Assembly (NCBI GenBank): GCA_002077065.1
Contig: NAJO01000036.1
Coordinates: 186,001 to 250,000, forward strand
Source: Cryoendolithus antarcticus
Lineage: Eukaryota > Ascomycota > Dothideomycetes > Cladosporiales > Cladosporiaceae
Direction: 5' to 3'
Length of the DNA: 64,000 bases
The translations under genes were made by a program, and so were the position numbers. Below, piece after piece: positions 54,404 to 63,071 of the stretch; the stretch's first letter is position 1; each line of letters begins with the position of its first letter. The notes beneath the pieces are model-generated. The model made no database searches. It was not told the DNA's origin and worked only from the letters and a program-made list of their open reading frames with translations.

Positions 54404-56521
54404 ATGAGTGCAGTACAACCTTCATATACATACGTCGCCATTGCGAATATGTCGGACCAACGCTTCGCCGCTCTGCAGACCAATCCACAGTATAGGCTGC
54501 CCAGCAAGAACCAGTCGCAAACCGCAGTAGACTCGCGCTTCAAGTCCGTCCTCACAGACCCGGGCTTTCGCAAAAAGGCAAGTGTAGATCGCTATGGTAG
54601 GAAGGTCAAGTCGAATGATGAGGAGAAAAGCTTGAAGAAGCGATTCCGGATAGAGGAGGAAACTGTACCGGCCAAAGCGAGAGCAGGCGCAAGAGAAGTC
54701 GTGGGCAGCAGCGGCGAAGAAAGCGAGGATGAGGACAAGGAGCTTGGTGGTGCCGTGAAGGATCCGGCGAGACATGGAGGATTCTCGGAGTCATCAGATG
54801 AGGATGATGAGTCTGAGGAAGATGGGCAAAGCGAAAACGAGGCGATCCTGGCCGACGAGACTGCGGGCCGAGAGCAGACTGAGGATGTACCCATGGGCGA
54901 GCCTTCAAGACGCATAGCAGCCGTGAATCTGGATTGGGACAACATACGAGCGGCAGACATCATGGTGTTAGCGAACAGCTTCGTGCCGGCAGGAGGTAAG
55001 ATTCAGAGTGTGGTGATCTACCCTAGCGAGTTCGGACGCGAGCGATTGGAGCGCGAACAGATGGATGGTCCGCCTCGAGAGATCTTTGCAAGCTCAAATC
55101 GCCAGGACAACGACGACTCCGAGTCTGACGACATTGAGAGCGAGGAATCGGATTCCGATGCAGACGCGGAAGAAAAGATCAAGAAGCGCCTGATCGCTGA
55201 CCAGGCAGCGTCTGGTCAAGAGTTCAACCCAACAAAGCTACGCGAATACCAGATTGAACGATTGAAGTACTTCTACGCTGTCATATCCTGCGACACTATC
55301 GCGACCGCCAAAGCTCTATCCGATGCCATGGACGGCCGTGAGCTACTCACGACGGCCAACATCTTCGACCTGCGCTTTATACCCGATGAGGTCAGCTTTG
55401 ATGACGACCGCCCTCATGAGGAGTGCTATGACCTTCCTCACGGGTACAAACCCAACGAGTTCCGGACAGAGGCACTTACACACTCGAAAGTACGACTTAC
55501 CTGGGACGACGATGATCCAAGCCGCAAAGAAGTGCAGAAACGAGCCTTCTCGCGCAAGGAGATGGACGACAATGATATGCAAGCCTACATTGCATCCGAC
55601 AACTCGGATGCCGACAGCATCTCCTCCCGGAAATCTGCCGCTGAAACGAAGCGCGCTAGTAAGGTGTCAAAGATGCGAAATGCGTTTGGCCTCGGCGCAG
55701 AGAGCACGAAGAGTAAGAAGGCAAGCAAAGACGAGCCTGTGGGCGACATGGAAATTACCTTCTCCGCCGGACTCACCACCAGCTCCAATGACAATGGCAC
55801 CAACGTGTTCGAGAATGGACCGCAAGACGAGGCAAGTACTCTGGAGCGCTACAGGCTCAAGGAGAAGGAGCGCAAGCAACAGCGAAAGGACCGTCGTAAG
55901 GCCGCACTCGGAGGTGAGGACGGCCGAGCTGCGCCCTCGAATGTGGACCATGCGACCGTCGAGGAGGACGCTGGCTTTGACAGCCTTTTCTTCACCGACC
56001 CTGCCGCCGCGGCCAAGGTCGATCAAGCCAAGAAACGCGCTGAGCGCCACGCTGCGAAGCAAGCTCCAGCTCCACCACCTGGCGCTAAGACGACATCTCG
56101 AGCTGAACTTGCTCTGCTGCTTTCTGACGACGAAGCCGCTGGTGCGGGTCACTTTGATATGCGCGAGGTCGAGAAAGCCGAGAAGGCAGCGAAGCGCAAG
56201 GGCAAGAGCAAGAAGAAGGGCAAGAAAGACGGCGATGCAGCGGTGCAGGATGGGTTCGAGGTTGATGCTGGGGATGAGAGATTCGGGGCACTGTTTGAGA
56301 GGAGCGAGTTCGCTATTGATCCTAGTCATAACAAATACAAGGGAACGAAGGGTATGAAGACGCTGCTTGAGGAGGGGAGGAAGAAGAGGAAGGGTGGGGC
56401 AGAGGTGGAGGATGATGGGGAGGGAAAGAAGAGGAGAAAGGGTGATGAAGGGGAGAATGCGGGAGGTGATGAGGTCAAGGGATTGGTGGCGAGGTTGAAA
56501 AAGCCGCACAAGAGAGATTAG
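54404..56521 (+). CDS. ESF1: pre-rRNA processing protein Esf1
   Basis: Nucleolar factor of the small-subunit processome needed for early 18S rRNA processing. A single exon of 705 aa from ATG 54404; ATG 54449 (MSDQRFAALQTNPQYRLPSK) is equally likely and matches where homologues begin. The N terminus has VDSRFKSVLTDPGFRKKASV and DRYGRKVK. Acidic Ser/Glu/Asp stretches follow. The conserved core has RIAAVNLDWDNIRAADIMVL, VVIYPSEFGRERL, LREYQIERLKYFYAVISCDT and DLPHGYKPNEF. The NUC153 domain near the C terminus reads DERFGALFERSEFAIDPSHN. The last 60 residues are Lys/Glu-rich. Antisense and alternative frames of about 340 codons here are shadows of this biased composition. Confidence 0.95.
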   Translation: MSAVQPSYTYVAIANMSDQRFAALQTNPQYRLPSKNQSQTAVDSRFKSVLTDPGFRKKASVDRYGRKVKSNDEEKSLKKRFRIEEETVPAKARAGAREVVGSSGEESEDEDKELGGAVKDPARHGGFSESSDEDDESEEDGQSENEAILADETAGREQTEDVPMGEPSRRIAAVNLDWDNIRAADIMVLANSFVPAGGKIQSVVIYPSEFGRERLEREQMDGPPREIFASSNRQDNDDSESDDIESEESDSDADAEEKIKKRLIADQAASGQEFNPTKLREYQIERLKYFYAVISCDTIATAKALSDAMDGRELLTTANIFDLRFIPDEVSFDDDRPHEECYDLPHGYKPNEFRTEALTHSKVRLTWDDDDPSRKEVQKRAFSRKEMDDNDMQAYIASDNSDADSISSRKSAAETKRASKVSKMRNAFGLGAESTKSKKASKDEPVGDMEITFSAGLTTSSNDNGTNVFENGPQDEASTLERYRLKEKERKQQRKDRRKAALGGEDGRAAPSNVDHATVEEDAGFDSLFFTDPAAAAKVDQAKKRAERHAAKQAPAPPPGAKTTSRAELALLLSDDEAAGAGHFDMREVEKAEKAAKRKGKSKKKGKKDGDAAVQDGFEVDAGDERFGALFERSEFAIDPSHNKYKGTKGMKTLLEEGRKKRKGGAEVEDDGEGKKRRKGDEGENAGGDEVKGLVARLKKPHKRD

Positions 56522-56664
56522 TGTGGCCAAGTACTGGTGAAGTGTGTAATGTCGCATGTTGAAGCGCCGTACGCAAAAGGGTAGTTCCAGTACATCCACA
56601 CGCCACCATCTTCCACCTTTTCTTCCACCACATGGAAACATCCAGCGATATTGTACTCTAAAGC

Positions 56665-57411
56665 TTACTCCCGAGCGTGAGGCATTGAATCCCACTCCGC
56701 CAAATTCTCCTCAGCCCGCACAATTGCAAGCCTCGCCCGCTGGACCACAACGGGATCCGATGACTTCTCTGCTCGGTATTCCGCACGACGCAGAATCGCT
56801 ACCCGGCGACCATGTTCGAGGAACCACGTATCGTACGGGCGTAGAGTCACATCCGGCTGTCGATTACGGGGTCTGATGCGGTTCTTCAGTGCGTCGTAAA
56901 CGCCGTGCGAGTAGGGCACCAGCTTCCAGTCTTCGAGATCCGTCTTTGCCTGATCTACTTTGGCATTGAGTTCGTCGAGATCCCTGTTACTTGGCTTCGA
57001 AACCCGAGCCCTTGCGCGGGCGAGTCTAGTCTGGCGAGCTTTGTACTCTTGACGCCGGTCTAGATACGGAAGGGGTGAACCTGCGGTAGATATGGGATAC
57101 GAGGCAGACTTCAATGGCTTGAGAGATCCGTTGTCTTGCTCAGTGCCGCTGTCGTAGAATGAGACGGGGAATTTAGTATGTGGGGCACACACATCTTGAA
57201 TCCGAGTCAGGCGATCCGAAGACCCGAGCAGCTCCGAAGAAGTGTGCATGAGCACATTGACTTGCTCAGTGGCGTCGGGGCAAGACGTGCTGGAAGATCC
57301 AATGTCTGAGTCGCATGGGTCGGTGGTTCGCACAGAATGAATTGAAGATCGGTAGCTGTCTGGAAGCAGCCCGCTCACGTCCTCAACTCCAATGATACCG
57401 GCTTGCGTCAT
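56665..57411 (-). CDS. hypothetical protein, unknown family
   Basis: Not recognised. From ATG 57411 the frame encodes 248 aa; it is open further upstream to the stop codon of the histone-fold gene at 57526, in the same frame. The N-terminal part is Ser/Thr-rich and probably disordered. The C-terminal half is charged and helical, with ARQTRLARARARVSKP, LDELNAKVDQAKTDLEDWK, YDTWFLEHGRRVAILRRAEY and ARLAIVRAEENLAEWDSMPH, where two similar Ala/Arg/Glu helices each end near a Trp. It could be a separate gene, or a C-terminal extension of the upstream histone-fold gene reached by splicing or readthrough. It converges on ESF1. Confidence 0.55.
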   Translation of the reverse strand: MTQAGIIGVEDVSGLLPDSYRSSIHSVRTTDPCDSDIGSSSTSCPDATEQVNVLMHTSSELLGSSDRLTRIQDVCAPHTKFPVSFYDSGTEQDNGSLKPLKSASYPISTAGSPLPYLDRRQEYKARQTRLARARARVSKPSNRDLDELNAKVDQAKTDLEDWKLVPYSHGVYDALKNRIRPRNRQPDVTLRPYDTWFLEHGRRVAILRRAEYRAEKSSDPVVVQRARLAIVRAEENLAEWDSMPHARE

Positions 57412-57525
57412 CCCCTTCGAGTACTCATCCCGATACCATCTGGGCACTCTAATTGCTCCATCAATATGAGTGGTTAGAGACGGCGATCTGAGCGGCTCAG
57501 AAACCACACAAGGCTCGACCCCATC

Positions 57526-58110
57526 CTAAGAGGCAGGGTTGTTCGTCGCATCGATGTCCATGGCTGTGCTCTCAGTGACATGTGCCTCTATAACGACAGG
57601 CTGATCAGCACCCATCGTTGCGTCGAGCGTGTGCTGGCCGTTGGCTGCAGCAGCAACCTTCGGTGCAGCAACGTCCTTCTTCGCCTTGTACTGCTTGTAA
57701 GTTTGCGTCTTGGGTACGACGTCAGAGAGGAACTCGAGGTTCTCGACGCGAGCGACCGCATTTGCTGGGAACGGTGAGTTGACAGTGGAACAAAGTGAGT
57801 AAGCCAGGCTTCCTTACCAACGTCACGATACTGAATATTGCGTCTTGGCTTCCGCTCTGACTTGACGATGTTGTACGACTGCTCGACGAGATGCTGTAAG
57901 AACTTCTCGGTCGCCGCTGTGATCACGAAAGCCGCATTGTTGGAGCATTGGCTAATGTCATCGTCTTGCGAGATGATCTTCTTGATGCGAGCAACTAGAA
58001 TGTCCGTGAGCAGAGACAAGCGCGGACTGAGGACAACTGAACTCACGAGGAAGAGACACGTTCCCGGTGGCGTCCTTCGTAGGAGGAATGGGCGTATTAT
58101 TTTAAGGCAT
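57526..58110 (-). CDS. Dpb3/CHRAC1-type histone-fold protein, stop at codon 3
   Basis: NF-YC-like histone-fold protein of the Dpb3/POLE4/CHRAC1 group, which partners Dpb4 in DNA polymerase epsilon or in ISWI-type remodelling complexes. Exons 58110-58047, 57994-57818 and 57764-57526 (minus strand) give 159 codons; introns are 52 and 53 nt. The histone fold reads GNVSLPLARIKKIISQDDD, CSNNAAFVITAATEKFLQHL and ERKPRRNIQYRDVANAVARV, then LEFLSDVVPKT. The tail is Ala/Thr-rich. Oddly, the start is ATG-CCT-TAA: a stop at codon 3 (58104-58102) followed in frame by NNTPIPPTKDATGNVSLP, which looks like the normal N terminus. No other ATG precedes the fold. Either a mutation, a base error, a non-AUG start, or an unseen upstream exon explains this. 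The family is firm; the exact ortholog is not. Confidence 0.75.
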
Positions 58111-58454
58111 GGCAGTGATGGGAACGAATTGCTTTGATAGATGATGTGATGCTGACCCTCTTGATCAAGCAGCTGATGAATGGCGAGGAGCTGACGCGTG
58201 AAAGTCTCGTCGTCGAAGCTCGAGGGTTTGTTGTAAGGAGTGGTATGAGAGCAAGTGAGGTCGAACCCAAGGTAGACGCGACTTTTGGCACATGACGGAC
58301 AAACTTCGGAAGTGTTTCTAGCTGACTAAGGTGCACTTGAGCCTCCGTGAGATAGCAATGCGACGCGATGCATATTATCCTGCGAATCACTGTCAAGCAT
58401 CTTGTACATCGCCAATGCTAAGCTGGCACAGAGACTCAAAATGATACTACGGAC
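58111..58454. promoter_or_regulatory. divergent promoter region (histone-fold gene / CLC gene)
   Basis: 344 bp between divergent start codons. No clear TATA box. The minus-strand frame here ends exactly at the odd TAA of the histone-fold gene but shows no conservation-like signal. Confidence 0.4.
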
Positions 58455-60938
58455 ATGAACAATCGCCAAAGCACCACATCGGCGACCGCAACCTCCTCCA
58501 GGCCACCACACTCCCGAGCGCATACCCTCTCCCGTCGCTTCTCAGCCCTCTCTACCGCAGAGCAGGGCAATGATGATCCGGTCGATCCCGCGGAGCAGGC
58601 CGTTGCCGACGAGATAGACGAGATCAAACGCTATGAGGACTTCACGACTATAGACTGGGTGCAAGATGCAGCTCGCGAGCAGCAACGGCGCAAGCTGAGG
58701 CGGCAGGAGCGCGCTGGCTTCTTCGAGCGTGATGGTCGTCTAGGATGGCGGAGGAAGGCCTGGGAGGCGTACGATGCTGCCCAGGGGTGGATCGTCGTGA
58801 CTTTGATCGGGTCGGCGATTGGAGTCAATGCTGCGTTCCTGAACATCGTCACCGAGTGGCTGTCAGACATTAAGCGTGGCTACTGCACTACGGCTTTCTA
58901 CCTGAACGAGTCGTTCTGTTGCTGGGGAGCTGAGGATGGCTGTGCGGAATGGCACCACTGGAGTGGGTTCTGGCCGTTGAACTACCTGCTGTATATCCTC
59001 TTCTCCATGCTTTTCGCATTCGCGTCTGCGAGGCTGGTCAAGTCTTATGCGCCGTATGCTGCTGGATCTGGGATTAGCGAGATCAAGTGTATCATCGCTG
59101 GCTTCGTCATGAAAGGCTTTCTGGGGTTCCGGACGCTGGTGATCAAGTCCATTGGTTTACCTCTAGCGATCGCATCTGGTCTGAGTGTTGGCAAGGAGGG
59201 ACCCAGCGTTCACTACGCGGTCTGTACTGGCAATGTGATCAGCCGTTTCTTCGTCAAATACAGACGTAACGCTGCCAAGACTCGGGAGATCTTGTCAGCA
59301 TGCGCGGCGGCAGGGGTCGCAGTCGCATTCGGCAGCCCCATCGGCGGTGTACTGTTCAGCCTTGAGGAGATGAGCAGCTACTTCCCGCTCAAAACAATGT
59401 GGCGATCCTACTTCTGTGCGCTGGTCGCAACAGCAGTGCTCGCCGCAATGAACCCTTTCCGGACTGGCCAGCTCGTCATGTTCACGGTCCGTTATGACCG
59501 GAGTTGGCATTTCTTTGAAGTTCTGTTCTACATCGTGATTGGCATTTTTGGCGGCGTCTACGGTGCATTTGTGATTACCTGGAATCTGCGAGCGCAGTCC
59601 TTTCGAAAGAAGTACTTGTCGAAGTACCCAATCCTCGAGGCGACGATACTGGCGACGGCTACTGCCATACTGTGCTACCCGAACATGTTCTTGCGCATTG
59701 ACATGACGGAGAGTATGGAGATACTGTTCCAGGAGTGCGAAGGCGGTCACGACTTTGACGAGATCTGCGACCCTCGAAATCGCACCTCGATCATCTTCAC
59801 CCTTCTCGTCGCCACACTTCTTCGCACCTTCCTTGTCATCATCTCATACGGCTGCAAAGTTCCCGCTGGCATCTTCGTGCCCAGCATGGCAATTGGCGCA
59901 GCATTCGGTCGCATGGTCGGCATTTTGGTGCAAGCTCTGCATGAGGCATTCCCGGCCTCAGCATTCTTCTCAGCATGTGATGCAAATCAAACATGCATTA
60001 CGCCTGGCACTTACGCCTTCCTTGGCGCTGCCGCTGCGCTGGCGGGCATAATGCATATTACTGTCAGCGTTGTAGTGATCATGTTTGAGCTTACTGGCGC
60101 ACTGACATATATCTTGCCTACAATGATCGTGGTCGGCGTCACGAAGGCTGTCAGCGAGCGGCTGGGTAAAGGCGGAATCGCTGATCGCATGATTTGGTTC
60201 AATGGATTCCCCTTCTTGGACAACAAGGAAGATCATTCCTTCGGTGTGCCAGCCAGCACTTGCATGACCAAGGACCCGACATGTCTTACCGCGGCTGGTA
60301 TGTCCATCGCCGAGATCGAAGCTGTGATGGAGCAGTCGAAGTTTCAGGGCTTTCCCATCGTCGAGGATCTCGATGAGAAAGTTCTCCTCGGCTTCATCGG
60401 CCGCACTGAGCTGCGCTATGCTCTCGAAAAAGCTGAGCGCGAACGAACGCCGAAGCGAACGCTATGCAGCTTCAAGGCTGACAATCACTCTACTGTCTCA
60501 TCAGAAGCCGCGTTTCTTGACCTTCAGCAGTTCGTCAATGCCACGCCATTGACAGTCCACCCCAATTTGCCCCTTGAGACGACTATGGAGCTGTTCAAGA
60601 AGCTTGGCCCTCCAGTGATCTTGGTCGAGCACCGCGGTCGACTTACTGGACTGTTGACAGTCAAGGATTGCCTGAAGTACCAGTTCCAAGCTGAAGCACT
60701 GGAGCATCCCCGCGAAGCTGGTAGGCATGGCGGACAAGAGGCACTGTGGCAGGTCATCAGATCCTCTGCTACCTGGGTCGCCGACAAGGCGCGGAACATC
60801 AGTGGTGGTAGGCTGAGGCTTGGTGATGAGCAGCAGAATACGACCGCAGATGGCGAAGCAAATCAGCCCTTGCGTCACGCGGATGCAGGCAACGGGCATG
60901 GAGATGTGGAGCTAGAAGACAGACGGGAGGTCATATAG
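58455..60938 (+). CDS. CLC-family chloride/proton exchanger (Gef1/ClC-3-like)
   Basis: Endomembrane chloride channel-family protein, probably a 2Cl-/H+ exchanger of the ClC-3/4/5 and yeast Gef1 group that aids acidification of Golgi or endosomes. A single exon of 827 aa. The cytosolic N terminus (about 110 residues) has YEDFTTIDWVQDAARE, typical of ClC-3-type proteins. The pore motifs are AGSGISEIK near 202, GKEGPSVHYAVC near 244 (gating glutamate) and FGSPIGGVLFSLEEMSSYF near 290-307, where the acidic residue used for proton transfer in exchangers is present. PAGIFVPSMAIGAAFGR and the conserved pore tyrosine region follow. Two CBS domains occupy about 600-745, ending VKDCLKYQ. The final 80 residues are hydrophilic. 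ATG 58455 is the first in frame. Confidence 0.94.
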   Translation: MNNRQSTTSATATSSRPPHSRAHTLSRRFSALSTAEQGNDDPVDPAEQAVADEIDEIKRYEDFTTIDWVQDAAREQQRRKLRRQERAGFFERDGRLGWRRKAWEAYDAAQGWIVVTLIGSAIGVNAAFLNIVTEWLSDIKRGYCTTAFYLNESFCCWGAEDGCAEWHHWSGFWPLNYLLYILFSMLFAFASARLVKSYAPYAAGSGISEIKCIIAGFVMKGFLGFRTLVIKSIGLPLAIASGLSVGKEGPSVHYAVCTGNVISRFFVKYRRNAAKTREILSACAAAGVAVAFGSPIGGVLFSLEEMSSYFPLKTMWRSYFCALVATAVLAAMNPFRTGQLVMFTVRYDRSWHFFEVLFYIVIGIFGGVYGAFVITWNLRAQSFRKKYLSKYPILEATILATATAILCYPNMFLRIDMTESMEILFQECEGGHDFDEICDPRNRTSIIFTLLVATLLRTFLVIISYGCKVPAGIFVPSMAIGAAFGRMVGILVQALHEAFPASAFFSACDANQTCITPGTYAFLGAAAALAGIMHITVSVVVIMFELTGALTYILPTMIVVGVTKAVSERLGKGGIADRMIWFNGFPFLDNKEDHSFGVPASTCMTKDPTCLTAAGMSIAEIEAVMEQSKFQGFPIVEDLDEKVLLGFIGRTELRYALEKAERERTPKRTLCSFKADNHSTVSSEAAFLDLQQFVNATPLTVHPNLPLETTMELFKKLGPPVILVEHRGRLTGLLTVKDCLKYQFQAEALEHPREAGRHGGQEALWQVIRSSATWVADKARNISGGRLRLGDEQQNTTADGEANQPLRHADAGNGHGDVELEDRREVI

Positions 60939-61092
60939 CCATGTCAGACACTCTCCGCTGTCATCCATTTTACTCAGATCCAAAGTCGTACAGCGAAAGT
61001 CCAATGTTCCCCAACACCGTGCTATGCAACCAGCAAACTGTCATGTATCCTACAGCAAGTCCATCCCACATCAAATGCTACAACAAGACAGC

Positions 61093-61862
61093 TCACGTCT
61101 CCACAAACCTCGAACTCATCAGCTCATCCACATGCGCTCTCTGAATTTTCGCATTGCCCTTGTCCTGCTCCTTCAACAAGACAGCGAGGACCTCGATAGG
61201 CGGGTTCAACCCCAGCACGTTAGCCCTCTTCCACCGCTTTAGTCGCGCGATTCCGATGCAAGGCTACTTCGCAGTTAGTAATCTGCGATCATCCACTGAT
61301 CTTGCGCAGGGACACATACCCCAAACTGCCCACTCATATCGAACTCCCTCAATACTTTCTCCGCCAAGCCCAAACCTTCCTGATGCACCCGCGGTACTAA
61401 GCGCTCGGATTCCTTCTCCGCCCAGTACCGCTTTATCTGTGCATCGGGGAGTTTGCGCGCACGAGTCTCCTCGTCTCCCACCCATCCTGAGCCTAGACCG
61501 CCGAGTGCACCTAGATCGCTAGACTCTGCCCTTCCACCCAGAATCTCCTCAGCCTTTACCGGCTCGTCCACGGGGTCTGCCGCTTCGGGCGTTACAACGG
61601 GCTGGGCGGAGGAAGGGGGCGGTGATTGCGGCAGCTTAGGAGCCTGTGCGGTAACTCCGGCCGTAGAGTCATCGTCCTTGGCTTCAGCTTCGATCTCGAC
61701 TACGGCTGCTCTGCTCTCAAGGTCCTTTTTCGCGGCTTTGCCCTTTGCTGAGCGAGGGGAGACGGGTTTCGTGACTTTGTTTTGGAAGGAGAGGGTGCTC
61801 TGGGCTCCTCGTGCAGCGGCGGAGGCGGTGCGCGAAGTGGAGGTACGACGTTTGGGGGCCAT
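61093..61862 (-). CDS. CDM1: DNA polymerase delta subunit 4 (Cdm1/POLD4)
   Basis: Smallest, accessory subunit of DNA polymerase delta. Exons 61862-61320 and 61263-61093 (minus strand) give 237 aa; the intron is 56 nt. The N terminus is basic (MAPKRRTSTSRTA) and contains QSTLSFQNKV, a partial PCNA-binding (PIP-like) motif. A long disordered Ala/Pro/Glu-rich region follows. The conserved C terminus begins VLREFDMSGQFG at the exon end and continues PCIGIARLKRWKRANVLGLN, then PPIEVLAVLLKEQ, which is diagnostic for the family. S. cerevisiae lacks this subunit, while S. pombe (Cdm1) and humans (POLD4) have it. The second exon is short and easily missed. It converges on the CLC gene, 154 bp away. 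Confidence 0.93.
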
Positions 61863-63071
61863 TGCTGCGGCGAGTGGGGTGTGGGATACGGGTGTCGTAG
61901 AGTGCAATTGGGTTGTATGGGGTGGTGAATGTGATTGAGTGGTGGTGCGTGCGTGGAGTGACGTCTTCGGCGCGGAAAAAGCGTTGCTGAGCAACATCAC
62001 GCGTTCAAGACGCGTAAAGTGGTTCACATGAATATCGCCTCAATTCATGAAGCGCCTGCAACAATAAATGGCAAGACGCAAGATCATCATTGAGCGTCGA
62101 CTGGTGAAGGGAGTCCGCGGGTCATCTCATCACTCTCATTGAAGTCGCGAATTTTGGTTAGTGAATCGTAGTTTCACCGTTGGATGCGAGCTTTCCATTC
62201 AACTGATCAATACCCTACACACGAAGCGTTACCGAATGGTTGCTTGGAACGGGACAGGATGGAGCTGCCACAAAGTAGAGACGCCCGGAAGACGAATCCT
62301 CAGGGCGAGCCGCATTCTCTGCAAGTCTGTCGCAACAGGCACCTTCTACGTTACATTCGAGCCACACCAGTCGCTCCGGTGCGGCGTCAATATCAGGAGG
62401 CCCTGGGGACTAACAAGACAGCGGCCTGCCTACTCGAGGCCTAGTCCTTGCCGTGTCCAGAATGGCATCAATGCAGCATTGGACCAGACGGTCGCGTTGC
62501 ATCCAGGTGCAATGTGCTCAACTGCTCCCTGAGTTGAACCGAGTTATCGCGATACCAAATCCAGCAATGCTGTGATGCAGATGCCACAGAGCTGTCAACC
62601 TCACGATGATCACTACGACCACGGGGCCAAATCGTGAAACTATGTTTTACACTCACTGGTCTCGACTCATGCACGATCGTGCGACACACCAACCTGACCG
62701 TGAGGCTTTCATCCCAGCCGCTGGTCGGCCATATCGAGTAATCCGGCTCGTAGACCCCTTCCCGGCGTTTGACGGAAGACACGTGCGGCTCCAACGGCTG
62801 CCGATCTCTACTCCGCCATTCGCCTGGCTCTGACGTACCGGACGAATGACAGCTGCGTTGATGGAAAGATAATCCGGAATGACACTCCTTATGGCTCTGC
62901 CGGTGGCTTTTGTGTAGCAGTGACTTGTGAGAGCTTCCGAGACAGCATCATGAACGAGTGATAGTCTCTGTCTTGGCCCCGCGGATGTAAAGCACTACAT
63001 ATACAGGAGGTAAATATTCGGAGAGCCTCGCTGTACACTTTTTCAATTTTCGATATCATCGAGTCCCGACC
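61863..63071. other. 1.2-kb divergent intergenic region
   Basis: Between the Pol delta subunit gene (-) and the sugar transporter gene (+). An ACATATACA element near 63000 lies about 75 bp before the transporter ATG. No credible gene; scattered frames do not show conserved sequence. Confidence 0.45.

Noticed and set aside
55323..56695. Two 340-codon frames, one on each strand, over ESF1
   Set aside because: Both overlap the conserved Esf1 coding sequence; their odd composition mirrors its Lys/Glu-rich repeats.
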